NCBI GenBank assembly: GCA_946902985.2
Contig: OX336391.1
Coordinates: 73,695,947-73,759,946, forward strand
Length of the DNA: 64,000 bases
Origin: Meconema thalassinum
Lineage: Eukaryota > Arthropoda > Insecta > Orthoptera > Tettigoniidae
Direction: 5' to 3'
The notes under the pieces were generated by a model, which was not told where the DNA came from, did not search any database, and worked only from the letters and a program-made list of their open reading frames with translations. The position numbers were made by a program, and so were the translations under genes. Of the stretch, positions 1 to 12,260 are shown one piece after another (position 1 is the stretch's first letter; each line of letters starts with the position of its first letter).

Positions 1-365
1 CCTGGAAGCATATTACCCCTTCCAATGGGAATTCTGGAAGGTGATCTACCATTTGAAGTAACCGTGAGTCCTGTAAAGTCTTTGTAGGAGGTTTGTCGAG
101 GTTGATGTAGTATTAGAACGTATATTTTAGCCGAAACGACCAGATAATTTGACCACTTGGGTGGGAATGTACATATTTTTTTCTTGGCACTGGGACAATC
201 TTTCTGTTAGTCACCACAGCCCGTGTTCTATACGGCGGGTGCACATTTACATGTATTTTTCAGTGTATTTATCAGCCAGCAAGGAGCTGTGATTTTATGT
301 CAAGTAAACGACATCGTAAGAGCAGAAGGTGTAGGCTTCTGTTAGCTAAGGGGACACCCTATAGT
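1..365. other. Flanking non-coding DNA, nothing recognised
   Basis: AT-rich sequence with no coding frame, RNA gene or repeat that I can recognise. It runs into the left arm of the large inverted repeat. Confidence 0.5.
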
Positions 366-1533
366 TACTGTCGACCGAAGTATTATGTGCACTCGAGTTT
401 GAAGGTTGTTTGTGAAGTAACCAATAGACCTATATAATATCTAATAACATCATCATTTTTGTCGTTCTATTTTACGTTAGGTCATGTAGGTTTGGAATTT
501 TTAAATTATATTTTAATATTTTTTATCGCAGTTGGAACACAAAAAGTGCACGTTTTTAAGCTTGTTTCAACCATGCGTCACATTTAAGAATTATTATCTC
601 AAAAACCCGTCATCAGATCCAATCCAAATTTTAACACAATATACATTGGAATGTCGTATAACTGGTTTATTAATTTCAAAATTGTGTGTGTCCAAGAAAC
701 AAAGTTGTTATCATTTTTGTAGGGTAACTTTTTCTCGGCTCGGGGTGGTTGGAAACTGTAGTTCTTGGTTGCATTGTAATCATCATACATCGAAAAGTTA
801 TGCTGTATGACTGTGAAATACGTAAATTAATTCACTTATTTTATATCGGTTTGTATTTCTACGGGGAAATAACACATGTTTCACCTGCTAGCCGCTCCGG
901 CAAAAGCTGTACAGCGTTGCCGAAATGCTGCCCACACGCATCATGGCGCGTCTCGCTCGGAAGTGATGGGCTCCATCTCAGAAACGCTGTACAGCTTTTG
1001 CCGGTGCGGCTAGATGGAGAACCATGTGTTATTTCCTCGTACAAATACAAACCGATATTAAATAAGTGAATTAATTTACGTATTTCACAGTCATACAGCA
1101 TAACTTATTGATGGATAACGATTACAACGCAACCAAGAACTACATTTTCCAACCACCCCGAGCTGAGAAAAAGTTACCTTACAAGAATGATAACAACTTT
1201 GTTTCTTGGACACACAAAATTGTGAAATTAATAAACCAGTTATACAACATTCCAATGTATATTGTGTTAAAATTTGGATTCGATCTGATGACGGACTTTT
1301 GAGATAATAATTCTTAAATGTGACGCATGGTTGAAACACGCTGAAAAACGTGCACTTTTTGTGTTCCAACTCCGATAAAAATTATTAAAATATAAATAAA
1401 AAATCCAAACCTTCATGAACTAACGTAGAATAGAACGGCAAAAATTTTGATAGTATTGGATTTTATGTAGGTCTATTGGTTACTTAACAAACAACCTTCA
1501 AACTCGAGTACACATAATACTTTGGTCGACAGT
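366..1533. mobile_element. Foldback (long hairpin) element, 1.17 kb
   Basis: Two arms of roughly 560 bp are inverted copies of each other with scattered mismatches. The left arm starts TACTGTCGACCGAAG at 366 and the right arm ends with its near-complement, the last ten bases GTCGACAGTA ending at 1533. The symmetry runs through to a short loop around 930-980, where a CTGTACAGC-containing stretch with its GC-rich flank occurs in both orientations. No protein is credible: the open frames on both strands mirror each other. The shape fits a foldback or long-hairpin non-autonomous DNA element. A clear target-site duplication was not found, so a palindromic duplication by another route remains possible. 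Confidence 0.8.
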
Positions 1534-2463
1534 AGGTCCATTATTTCGAGTTGAAAGAGCTTTATTGTCGTATCATTTCTCAGCCGAAAGTTGCTGAAAC
1601 ATTTTTGTACTCTTTATGTGACATTTTTCGTGATTACTATTTTACTACGTGAAGTTCCTGAGGAACGAACCCATACACTGTAAGAATGGTGGGCAAACCT
1701 ACATCGTATCATTTCAAACATCTCAGCAGAAGTTAGATGTTTTTATTTTATTGAAGAGAGTGCCAAGCCATGTATATCAAAGCCTGCGTGTACAAAGAAT
1801 AGAGCGAGTGACATATATTCGAATGTCAGTGCAGTTAGTTGCACGAGTGTGCCATCTTTACATTAGTATTCTTTGAAATTATAACTGCATTATATATTAT
1901 TGTAGGGTAAAATATCCCCAGAAACACTGTTAGGGAAGTGATGATGCATTCCAATACAATCTGCAGAGCACTTCAGGACTTTATTTCGTGCTACTGCAAG
2001 ATTAAAATGAACTGTTTGAAACGCAATCTGTACTATGCTAAAGCCGTACGCACTGCAGTGTGAAAGTTGTTTGAGCGCGCCAGCTGATAACCGGTTGATA
2101 CCCGAGATGCAAAGGGAGACGACGACATTGACATTTTATAAATGCTTCTTTACGCCACAAGTCCTAGGAATTTTGAAGGTCACTGTCATTAATATAACCT
2201 TGCTTTTGAGAACAGCTATGTAAGCTGCTAACACCTGTTATTTTCGTTACCACTTTTAAAGAGTGAGAGATGCTCGCAGTAATGCGAATTCCTTTAAATG
2301 TTCTGATCTGATGACATTGATTCATCTAGCGTGTTGTAGAATGGTTTAAACAATAATGTTAATTGACCCAGCTTCTGTATAAATTAGTCTAGCAAGTGTA
2401 ATTGTTGTGTCCGTGAACACATTATTGGTAATTAGGCAGGACGGATGAATGTCCGCCTATTGT
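1534..2463. other. Intergenic stretch without recognised features
   Basis: Mixed-composition DNA between the foldback element and the LTR element. Short frames of up to 75 codons here show no family resemblance or motif. No repeat shared with the rest of the window was seen. Confidence 0.4.
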
Positions 2464-3700
2464 TGGTTTATTCCGGCGTTCTCTGAGATATGTCCTCAGA
2501 TGACCGATGCTACTTGCGTGCAATGGGAGTAAGACGCGCTAATTTGTGTTATTGTTGACTTGTTGAAGTCATGTTCTTTGAGTGAATCTCAAGCAGATCA
2601 CATGCTGCTGCCTACGACTGGTGTCATAAACTGAACTAACTAAACAGTATTTAAACATTCTGATAAATCAAAAGCATAATTATCCTAAACCAACGGATTA
2701 ATTAATTATTCATAAATAATTACAGCCATAACTTTGCAACCATTTGTTTGTTGATTAATTGACACCGTGACTTCGATTCATTTCCATGTGGGAGATGACC
2801 TTTAAATGAGCTGACACTATTTTTTTCGACGACATGGATCTTCGGGACCAGTAATCAGTAACTTATGGCCCGCATGATTCAAAGCTTGTAAATCGCAGTT
2901 ATGAATGCGCTTTGCCATTCTAACTCACATGCATGAGATGACGACTGGGTACAAATAGTATTTCAGTTCGCGGAGGCAGGCTAGTATTAAAGTGTTTATT
3001 TACTTAATCCCCCTGTGTATTTACCCTATTGTTCCTGTTAGACTTAAGAGTGTTATTTAATTGTTTTTTTTTATAGTCAGTGGTCAAACTATCATTAGAT
3101 TTGGTAATAAGCATTTGTTTACGACGCGTCTCGTCGTAATACTATCGTTCACATAGGCATTAGACAGAATTTAAATGTAATATTAAATGTGGACGTGGTA
3201 CCATCCTAACCTAAGGATTGGTTTGCTAGCTGTTAAATGTAAATTATACCGAGTCATTTCTTTGTAAATTTGCTACGCGCTAATTCTTCTTGTACCACGC
3301 GCCTAGTCAGTTTAGCTATTTGTTTCATGTAACTAGGACTTCGCGAGGGTACTTAACATCAAACTAGGGAACGACTCACTATCGTAATTAGAGTAGCGGA
3401 TTAGCCGATTTTGACCCCCGGAAGTAGTTTAGGGGTCTTACTTGAATAAATCATGCACGAATCTAACATAAGACTGGATCTCTTTTTATTGCTAGCTTTG
3501 AATTTCCGGATGTATTTTTGGGCGTCTATGACTGTTTCCGTGCTAAATGACCCAGATCCCCTGGATCAAGCCCTCGTGCTGAGCAAGCCTACAAAGAAAT
3601 GCACCCGATCCTCTCAGGTGTTGGGTTCGAAGGACGGGGTATTTCGAAGTATCATTTCTTTCGGCGGATGGTACCCGGATAATCTCCTCTAACGGGCTCA
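2464..3700 (+). repeat. 5' LTR of the Gag-only element
   Basis: 1237 bp, TG...CA. It aligns along its length with the right LTR, differing by small substitutions, a short deletion in the right copy near 6690, and the filler block in the right copy. The divergence suggests an old insertion. Confidence 0.8.
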
Positions 3701-3715
3701 TACACCTCTTTTAAA

Positions 3716-3731
3716 TGGCGCACCAACCTGG
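3716..3731 (+). promoter_or_regulatory. Candidate primer-binding site
   Basis: TGGCGCACCAACCTGG begins 15 bp after the LTR end. TGG complements a tRNA 3' CCA and TGGCGC is a common start of PBSs in insect LTR elements. The gap to the LTR is longer than usual, so this is tentative. Confidence 0.45.
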
Positions 3732-4095
3732 TATCACCGATGTTTTTACGGAAACCATATATTTCTTGTATGAGAGAATCAGTAATTAATGTTCATAGGT
3801 AGTTGAACTGGACTGGTACGAACTCAGACGTCGTACAGCTGTTTCGATAGCCACCAGGCATTCTTTGATGTCAGACCAGGGGGGGGGGGGGTGTAGAGCA
3901 AATTGTATTTAAAATTCATTAGGTATTTGGTTTAATAATGCTCTATCCTTAGTAAATGTAACTTATGCTTTTGCTTGTTGGTATTTTTACCGCGTAAATC
4001 TAACTTGTTTTTCTGCGTTGAGTCCAGCAGTAGTTCGGGACGTTTATTCACAGGAAGGCTTTATTTCTGAGGTAATTCTTTCTCCGAGTGTTATA

Positions 4096-6340
4096 ATGTT
4101 CGATGAGGAGTTGTTGAGACGAGTCCTGGATGGGATGATGGCAAACATCAATGCCTCATTTGCCCAAATGAGAGATAGTTTAGGTGGGTCAGAGGTGATA
4201 TAAATGTTATCAGAGGTGACCTAGGCAATAATACTACGTCCCTGAATCAAGTAAGGGAAGATTTAGGCACAGTAAGAGAGGATCTAGGCACTAACACAGC
4301 TGCCTTAGATCAAGTCAGGGGTGACATAAATGTTGTTAGGAATGATGTTGAAGCAACGAACGTCACACTTACTGATGTTAGGAGAGAGCTAGGCAACAAT
4401 GCCGAAACTCTCAACCTAACTCAACGTAAACCTGTTAGCAAACACAGCGACACTTAATGAAGTGCGTGATGACATAGACCGCATTAGGCAGAATTTCGGC
4501 GCTAACACAGTCACTTTAGTAGGAGTTAGGCGTGATGTAGAGACCAACACATATACACTAACTCGAATCACTCAAGAACTCACACATGTCAGAGCAGATA
4601 TTGAGACTCAGAGGGCTGAGTCAAATGCTAATTTACTCGCAGGCTTAGCTTCAGTCCGCGTGGATATGGTAAAGCACCATAAGGAAGCTAATGAACAGAT
4701 GAATACTTTATCTACAGACCTTGCGACAAACCGTACAGAACTGCAGGACCAGTTAGACCAAATTAACACTACCGTCCAAACTGTATCGGGAGACGTGACT
4801 ACTTTACGAGAGGAGATAGCGATAGACATCGCAACAGTGACGAAGGAAGCGGAGGAGCAGAAAGCTCATTTCGAAACCATAGTAAAGGACGTAAAAGACG
4901 ATGTAGACTTCCTGAGACACCGATTGGAGAAGGTTGTTATTACGGAGCACCTTAGGCTCAGCAACAACGTTAGACTGGCAGTACGTGAAGTTGACACAAA
5001 ACTTCGAGGCGAAATTCATAGGCTACAGGATCAAGTCAGTGACTTGACACTGCAAGCACTGGACGCACCAGCTATCCAAGAGTTGGAAGAGCGACTTACA
5101 GCTATGGTGGGGACTCAACAGAGTACTCCCAACATTGCTATCCTTAACTCAAGTCCGCCTAACGTAGATATTTCAAATGTCAGCGCAAACACACGGCACG
5201 CATCTGCTGAAGTGCAACCTAACACTATGCACAGCGAAGGGATGCAGGCGAACGCATCTGCACCATTGAATTTTAATGCGCCCGCATTTACTTCAATGAG
5301 ACAGTACAATCAAGGGGCTAATGTCATGATAATCAGACAAAAGGACGAGCAACCAGCTCAGTTTTCTGGAACTGGAAGCAGCGTAACTCCGGTCGAGTTC
5401 CTGCAAAACGTAGAGTCATATCTTCGTGACACCATGGTACCTCCACGGGTAATAGAACGAATGTTGACAGGTCAAGCAAGTACCTGACCGCGCATTCAGG
5501 TAAGCTTTTAGCGGGTACCAAGACTTTAAAGAAGCGTTATTGAGAACGTACTGGAGCGGGAACGTTCAACAAAGTATTCGTGCCGACATGTACACTAAAC
5601 GGTACAGTACGAATCAATCGTCAAAGTATGCGAACTATTTCGCAAATCAGTTATCTAAATTGAAATGGCTCCAACCGCCGTTATCCAAGCCTGAATTAAT
5701 TCAGACCATAACCCGGCAGTACCCAGCTGATGTCCAGCGCACATTAATAGCTGCTAACGCAACTACGATTCAACGCCGAATCGATGGTACCAACGATCAG
5801 TTTTCTAATCATAAACCGAGAGGGGAACATCGTCAAGTCAACGTAACGACGATTGATAAGGTATCACAAACATCAAAACCAGCCCAAATCATTTCGGAAC
5901 CATACCGAAGAAATGAGACAGGACCCGATAGGAGAAATTGTAATCGCAGGCCCTATGATAGATCACGCCAGCAATACGATCGTGGATATTGGAGGCGACG
6001 ATTTGAAAATCGCAACAACAACAATGACGACAATCAGAGAAACGACAAACGTGGTCGCAATGACAACACACGTAACCGAAAATCCGGCAACACTCGCCGC
6101 GATTATCGTTATAGTGGTGGTTACCACGAAGACCGTGATCCCAGCAGACAACCAGATCGAGACTGGAGAGGTCGCGCTCGCGAAAGCCGCGAATACATTC
6201 GTGAGTTGCAGAACAACAGAGACGAAGAACAAGACCGAGTTTCGAGGGAGCGAAAAGAAAACTCGAAAGCCCAAGAGCAACGTAAGAGAAGTCCTACAGC
6301 TGACGTTGGATTGTTGATAACCAGCGCAGAGGATGAATGA
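4096..6340 (+). pseudogene. Gag-like gene with coiled coil and Arg-rich tail, frameshifted
   Basis: Three parts can be followed across frames. First, an N-terminal part beginning MFDEELLRRVLDG leads into a long coiled coil built of recurring VRxDLGxNT-type blocks (about 4200-5040). Second comes a Ser/Asn-rich linker and then a capsid-like region, whose start is the stretch PAQFSGTG...VEFLQNVESYL near 5350-5430 and which continues in another frame at 5540-5780 with YANYFANQLSKLKWLQ and YPADVQRTLIAANATTIQ. Third is a strongly basic Arg/Asn/Asp-rich tail (about 5890-6270) in place of zinc knuckles, probably for RNA binding. Frame breaks near 4195, 4430 and 5490 inactivate it. The start was chosen as the first ATG in the N-terminal frame. 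The capsid assignment is by resemblance only. Confidence 0.6.
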
Positions 6341-6354
6341 GACCGACTCCAGGA

Positions 6355-7752
6355 TGGTTTATTCCGGCGTTCTTTGAGCTATGTCCTCAGACGACCGATG
6401 CAACTTGCGTGCAATGGGAGTAAGACGCGCCAACCTGTGTTATTGTTGACTTGTTGAAGTCATGTTCTTTGAGTGAATCTCAAGGGAGATCACATGCTGC
6501 TGCCTACGACTGGTGTCATAATCTGAACTAACTAAACAGTATTTAAAATTTCTGATAAATCAAAAGCATAATTATCCTAAACCAACGGATTAATTAATTG
6601 TTCATAAATAATTACAGCCATAACTTTGCAACCATTTGCTTGTTGATTAATTGACACAGTGACTTCGATTCATTTCCATATGGGAGATGACCTTTCGACA
6701 TGGATCTTCGGGACCAGTAATCAGTAACTCATGGCCCGCGTGATTCAAAGCTTGTAAATAGCAGTTATGACTGCGCTTTGCCATTCTAACTCACATGCAT
6801 GAGATGACGACTGGATACAAACAGTATTTCAGTTCGCGGAGGCAGGCTAGTATTAAAGTGTTTATTTACTTATTCCCGAGTGTATTTACTCTATTGTTCC
6901 TGTTAGACTTAAGAGTGTTATTTAATTGTTTTTTTTGATAGTCAGTGGTCAAACTATCATTAGATTTGGTAATAAGCATTTGTTTACGACGCGTCTCGTC
7001 GTAATACTTTCGTTCACATAGGCATTAGACAGAATTTAAATGTAATATTAAATGTGGACGTGGTACCATCCTAACCTAGGGATTGGTTTGCTAGCTGTTA
7101 AATGTAAATTATACCGAGTCATTTGTTCGTAAATTTGCTAAGCGTTAATTCTTCTTGTACCACGCGCCTAGTCAGTTTTGCTATTTGTTTCATGTAACTA
7201 GGACTTCGCGAGGGTACTTAACATCAAACTAGGGAACGACTTATTATTGTAATTAGAGTAGCGGATTAGCCGATTTCGACCCTCGGAAGTAGTTTAGGGG
7301 TCTTACTTGAATAAATCATGCACGAATCTAACTTAAGACTGGATCTCTTTTTATTGCTAGCTTTGTATTTCCGGATGTATTTCTTTGGGCGTCTATGACT
7401 GTTTCCGTGCTAAATGACCCAGATCCCCTGGATCAAGCCCTCGTGCTGAGCAAGCCTACAAAGGCATTAGACAGAATTTAAATGTAATATTAAATGTGGA
7501 CGTGGTACCATGACCCTGTTAAATGTAAATTATACCGAGTCATTTGTTCGTAAATTTGCTACGCGTTAATTCTTCTTGTACCACGCGCTTCTTCTTGTAT
7601 CATAGGTGAACTTCTAGTAGAGCCCTTTATCACCGTACAAATTGTCAGGGTGATATCTGTAATACTCAGGTGTTGAGTTCGAAGGACGGGGTCTTTCGAA
7701 GTACCATTTCTTTCGGCGGAAGGAACCCGGATAATCTCCTCTAACGGGCTCA
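6355..7752 (+). repeat. 3' LTR of the Gag-only element, with filler insertion
   Basis: Matches the left LTR from TGGTTTATTCC to CGGGCTCA. It is longer (1398 bp) because about 20 bp of the LTR (the GAAATGCACCCG region of the left copy) is replaced by the 204-bp filler at 7463-7666. The LTR end abuts a Helitron-like repeat that starts GTACCAAGTTTC. Confidence 0.8.
7463..7666 (+). repeat. Templated filler: two nearby segments copied into the LTR
   Basis: The block is a join of two local copies. 7463-7588 repeats the LTR's own 7021-7167 with a small internal deletion. 7597-7666 is a 70-bp exact copy of 7861-7930, which lies outside the element in the flanking Helitron-like repeat. The two meet in a CTTCTTGTA microhomology. 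The left LTR has neither. Confidence 0.85.
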
Positions 7753-8183
7753 GTACCAAGTTTCATTACGTTTGGATGGTTAAATCGCGAGAAACGTATA
7801 TTTAAAAGTGTCAACTTTGCGTGGCAGCCATGTTGGTTTTGTAGATACCAGGTTTTTAAAGTATCATAGGTGAACTTCTAGTAGAGCCCTTTATCACCGT
7901 ACAAATTGTCAGGGTGATATCTGTAATACTTTCGGAGATACTGAATGCTGGTGAAATATTTCGCACAGCCGCCATATTAGATTGGTGAGACACAATAAAA
8001 TTTGAAGGGCACTGTCAGGGTCGGCCAAAATGGTGCTATGATCTTACTGAGTTTCATTGAAATCGTTCCAGGCGTTTAGAAGTTATTAGGGGGACACGTA
8101 CACTCGAATCACACACACACACAGACACACGAACAAAAGGTGATCTCATAAGCCTATTTTTTTCATAAAAAGAAAATAGGCTG
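7753..8183 (+). mobile_element. Helitron-like repeat, family 1, 3' fragment
   Basis: Only the last two modules remain. GCCAT motifs occur at about 7828 and 7972 (144 bp apart), followed by an (AC)n tract, the conserved TGATCTCATAAG, and the terminal hairpin 8151-8182 with arms AGCCTATTTT and AAAATAGGCT. The 5' part is missing at the junction with the 3' LTR. Confidence 0.75.
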
Positions 8184-9021
8184 AAAAATGTGATATCCAA
8201 GTAAAACAAAAGAAGATACAAGTAGTCCCGGGAAAGAACTATACAGCCAATTTTCATATATCCTACTTATGTTGCCTCTATCTACATACAAAATTTCAGT
8301 TTGATTGCTGTAATAGATTCGTAGATATTGAGAACCGACCAAATATTTCGGATGGTCGCCATGTTGAATTTGATATATGTAGGTCTTCGAGTTATGTACT
8401 GTTACATGAAGATTATTGTGTACGTGTAGCATTCAAACTTCAATCGCATGATTAGGACACAAGAAGTAACAAGGAGCTTTTAAACTTTCGCGCAGCTGCC
8501 ATCTTGTGGTTATGGAATCAATTGAAATAAATTAGATGCCAGTGGATTGACATTCGTATAGGGATTTACTGTACCAAGTTTCACTGCACTCGGATGGTTA
8601 AATTGCGAGAAACGTCCATGTGAATATTTATACTTCGCATCGCTGCCATGTTGGATTTGTGATCACCAGGTTATTTCAAGTCCTATAGGTGAACTTAAGT
8701 GTATATCCTATGCACATAAAAAATCAGTTTGATTGCTATAATAGATTCCTAGATATTCAGAGCCGTCTAAATATTTCAATTGGTCGCCATGTTGGATTGT
8801 TAAATGTATAGGCCATAGAGTCATGTACCATTAAAGGAAAATTATTGCGTAGGTTCACTATACAAACTTTTACTTTGATCGCATGATTACGACACAAGAA
8901 ATAAAAACTTAATTTTAAAATTCGCAAAGCCGCCATCTCGAGGTTATGTAAACAATTGAACTAAATTAGATAACAGTGCGTTACAATTTGTATAAACATT
9001 ACCTGTACCAGATTTCATTGC

Positions 9022-12000
9022 ATACCTGCCAACTTTTGAAAAGGGCTATCAGTAAAACTCACACGCGACAAAAAATTTAACAATTTTCGACATACCCCGG
9101 CTTGACGAAAATAATAATACTTCTGGGCTACAAAATACAATAATTCATGCTTTAAACAGGATATTTCAATGAAATCGTATCTACTTTCATGATTTGTAGA
9201 TGAACATAACAATCAAGAAGAAATCCATGTTAATCAGCAGCAGGCGTGGTGAATATTGGTTTGGAGTATACATAACAGCACTTCCTTGATAAATTAAGCA
9301 GATATACGATAATTGAAAAAGGCTTTACACAATAAAACTTGTTTAACGTAACACAGGCAAGAAATAATATAATACACACTGCAAATAGCATGCTAGTTCG
9401 ACTTAAAGTCATGGTTGTGGCTTTTTTAGCTTCCAGCAAAAAGTCTTGAGAAAATGCTTTGTCATAACAGGGACCAGAACTCCTGGTCTTCAAAATAGAA
9501 ATAGACTCCAGAGATTCATTGGACATGGATGATCGGAACTGTGTTCTATTTTTCTTCACAAGGCTGAAAACACCTTCACATTCTGCATTGCTATGGGGTA
9601 TGGTGAGAATAGAGAGCATTGCTCTAGAAATTCGGTTATACTTAAGAAGTCCATCGGCTCCACGAATTCTTGATATTTGTGCCCAACTGGAATCACTTGC
9701 AGCATCTTGATGTGCAGCCAAAATGTCATCTACCTGAAGAGCTGTGAACTGCCTCTGAAGCTCATTCACCACCTCATCTGTAGTTTCATTTTCTTCTTGC
9801 ATAACATGATAGGAAACTTTTCCAAGAAAAAACGAATGGAAGAAAACTGGGCATCTTCAATTTTGTCTAACCTAGCAACTTGAGCATTCTTAAACACGTC
9901 ATCCTTGAGTGGGAACTTGTTGATGATGTAGTCACAGGCAGTACAAAAGTACTTTCTCACTGATGAAAAGAAAAGGGATTTATCTGTATACTGGAGATCA
10001 TTCACTATGTTCGAAGTTTGAATGCCAATAACTAACTCATCATCACTTCTTTGATTTTGAATCAAGTTGTACTCAACTTCAAGCAATGAGGAGCTTTTGA
10101 CAATTTTGGGCTTAACAAACTTGGTAAACAGCTGATTTAGCAGATCCATTAGAAGTTTTAATAACAAGTGAACTTGTGGGGAAGAAGTCTGAAGGGCAAC
10201 ATTCAATTTGTCAAATACAGGAATAGTCACATGAAGGAAAGTGCAAAAGGCCTTATTCAAGTTTGAGGACAGGAACATAAACAATTTTTCCCCACGAGTT
10301 GTAGCAGAAGTCTTACTTTTTAGGATGGGTTTGTCACATTTGGAAGAATATGCTATTCTTTTAGGGGCATGTGTAGTAGCAGAATCAAGAATTCTCTTCT
10401 TCCGATACTCTTTGGATCCACTTTGTTCAACTTTAGGTATTCTGAAAGATGTCGAGCTTGTGGAAATGTTTTGGGTACATAATATTACTTCCTCCTTGAA
10501 GGAAGAAAGAAAGAAAGGAGCGGATCCCACTGGTCCAGTAGTCTATCCAAACATCTGCCTAAAGATAACCACCTAGTACATACATGCTTCAGAATTTTCT
10601 TTGCCTCCTTATTGTGCAAGTTCTGAAATTTCTGAAGGCGTTCTCTTCTCTTTACACTCTTCTCTAAGAAATAAAATATATCTACAAGGATCTCATACAC
10701 TTTAACTGGTAATCTTCCAGCACCTTTTTCAGCTGCTAGATTAATCAGGTGGCAAATGCAACCTATGATGGCAATACCTGGTTGAACTTCCTTCAGAACT
10801 GCTGAAACCCCATTTTTGTGTCCTATCATAACAGGAGCATTGTCGGAGCAGAAAGCCACACAGTTTTACAATTGGTATATTATGAGAACTCAGCTGTGAT
10901 AACATTAGGTTACCTATGTTTCGCCCTGTAGAGTCCCCGTCCAACGCTGGTATGGATAGCACAGTGCTCACTACTTTTTCCTGCCGAACATCATAGAATG
11001 TAACAATAGGATACAACTTGGCATTCGTATCATTGCTTCCATCCGTTGCCAAAGGAAATGGTCCGTTCTGAAGGCACTTAACAACTTCAGATGATGCATT
11101 TTTTGCCATTTTATTTACAATGCATGTCGTTTTCGTGCGACCACAACTATATTTCTTTGCAACTTCTGATGTGGGAAACATCTTCTTAAATAAAGGACCA
11201 GCATGATCAGCCGCACTTAAGGGCACATTGTGTTCCACCAAAAAGGAAGTAGACACTCGGCCGTAATTACGTCACTGTCAACGTTACCAGCCTTGGCAAA
11301 AAAAGGTGTTGATTTTCTTGCTATCTTCCTTCGATTTAACATAACTTATGTGTTTACCGCACTTCACAAGATTACTTAAATCGTTTTTTCCACCATGTGC
11401 AATATTAATATCACACGCACATACCGTGCAAAAGGCAAATTTTTCACCTTTTCTTTATTTTAGTATGCACGGAAAATCAACCGAGTATGATTCTTTAAAT
11501 GTCTGGAAGTACTGTTCCTTGCTGTATTTGTTCATTCTCGATATCTACTAAAACATCGAAAGGAACCTGGATCACTAAACGTCACATAAAATTATAACAT
11601 AAATCACATAAAACACAGCCAACACTTCATTAAAACAAGTCAAAGCACACAAAGTCTTAAACCATTAAATGAACACTACGCCAACCTTGTGAAGAAAGAA
11701 TATGCACATGGTAGAAAAAAAAACACACACACGTGGAACGAATGTAATTAGTCCAAGGAATACAGGAAACTGCGAAGCACGAAGATATAGCACAAAAACT
11801 CGAACACTTCATTAAAATATGCCATAACCTTAAAATACGAAAACATTCAAGGAACGCCAACTTCGCGAACAATAAACAACTCACGTGGTCAAAGAATATG
11901 GTTTAAATCGCAACGAGCGAACGTAGCGGAACAAAGAATTTGCGAAGCAGAGCGTGTCGACACCTAAGATTCACATGGAAGAACGGTTATCCCGGCTTCA

Positions 12001-12260
12001 AATTCAATTACAATGACGACACAAACATCACACCGTTAAAAGTACGAATCATATCAAAGAACGAGTTATCGACTATCGTGGACTTGCCTTCGACCTACGC
12101 AAACAATCGATTGTACGGAAGTGAGAGGGATTATCGAATGTTAATTATCGTTTCAAATTTATGTCCGCGAAATCGTAAAATAACACTGTTCATCCGTAAA
12201 ACCGTAAAATGCTGCAATTTCCGTAAATTTTACGGATAAACCGTAAAAGTTGGCAGGTAT
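9022..12260 (-). mobile_element. hAT DNA transposon, decayed
   Basis: Terminal inverted repeats ATACCTGCCAACTTTT (9022-9037) and AAAAGTTGGCAGGTAT (12245-12260) are exact. They are flanked by 8-bp duplications TTCATTGC (9014-9021) and GTCATTGC (12261-12268), one mismatch, as expected for hAT. CCGTAAAA-type subterminal repeats cluster at the right end (about 12170-12250). The element sits inside a Helitron-like repeat whose sequence resumes on the far side. It carries one broken transposase gene on the minus strand. Confidence 0.92.
9395..11535 (-). pseudogene. hAT transposase pseudogene (BED zinc finger type)
   Basis: The transposase would cut and rejoin the element's own ends in the nucleus. 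In coding order it starts MNKYSKEQYFQ at 11535. A BED-type zinc finger FCTVCACDIN...KCGKH follows at about 11440-11365, after a stop near 11456. The RNase H-like core has ATDGSNDT near 11050 and CSDNAPVMIGHK near 10845. An all-alpha insertion region includes HVCTRWLSLGRCLDRLL, and the C-terminal dimerisation part contains PHSNAECEGVFSLVKK near 9575. At least four further frame changes (near 11258, 10860, 10510, 9800) break it. The catalytic positions are still recognisable, so decay is moderate. The family is a widespread insect and vertebrate hAT type. The exact C-terminus is uncertain. Confidence 0.88.

Larger units (their letters stand above)
2464..7752 (+). mobile_element. Gag-only LTR retrotransposon (non-autonomous, Gypsy-like)
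   Basis: Two direct long repeats (2464-3700 and 6355-7752) bracket a 2.65 kb interior. Both start TGGTTTATTCC and end CGGGCTCA, so they have TG...CA ends. A primer-binding-site candidate follows the left LTR. The interior holds only a decayed Gag-like gene ending 15 bp before the right LTR. No protease, RT, RNase H or integrase is present, and there is no room for them. This is the organisation of gag-carrying non-autonomous elements that would need an autonomous partner's Pol. No target-site duplication was found: the right LTR abuts a Helitron-like repeat while the left flank is unrelated, so one flank has probably been rearranged. Confidence 0.75.

Noticed and set aside
532..1369. Several 60-106-codon frames on both strands with similar protein sequences
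   Set aside because: They are mirror images made by the palindrome, lack consistent ATG starts and have no family motif.
5853..6317. 154-codon frame overlapping the Gag tail
   Set aside because: Shadow of the Arg/Asn-rich tail in another frame; low-complexity and without family resemblance.
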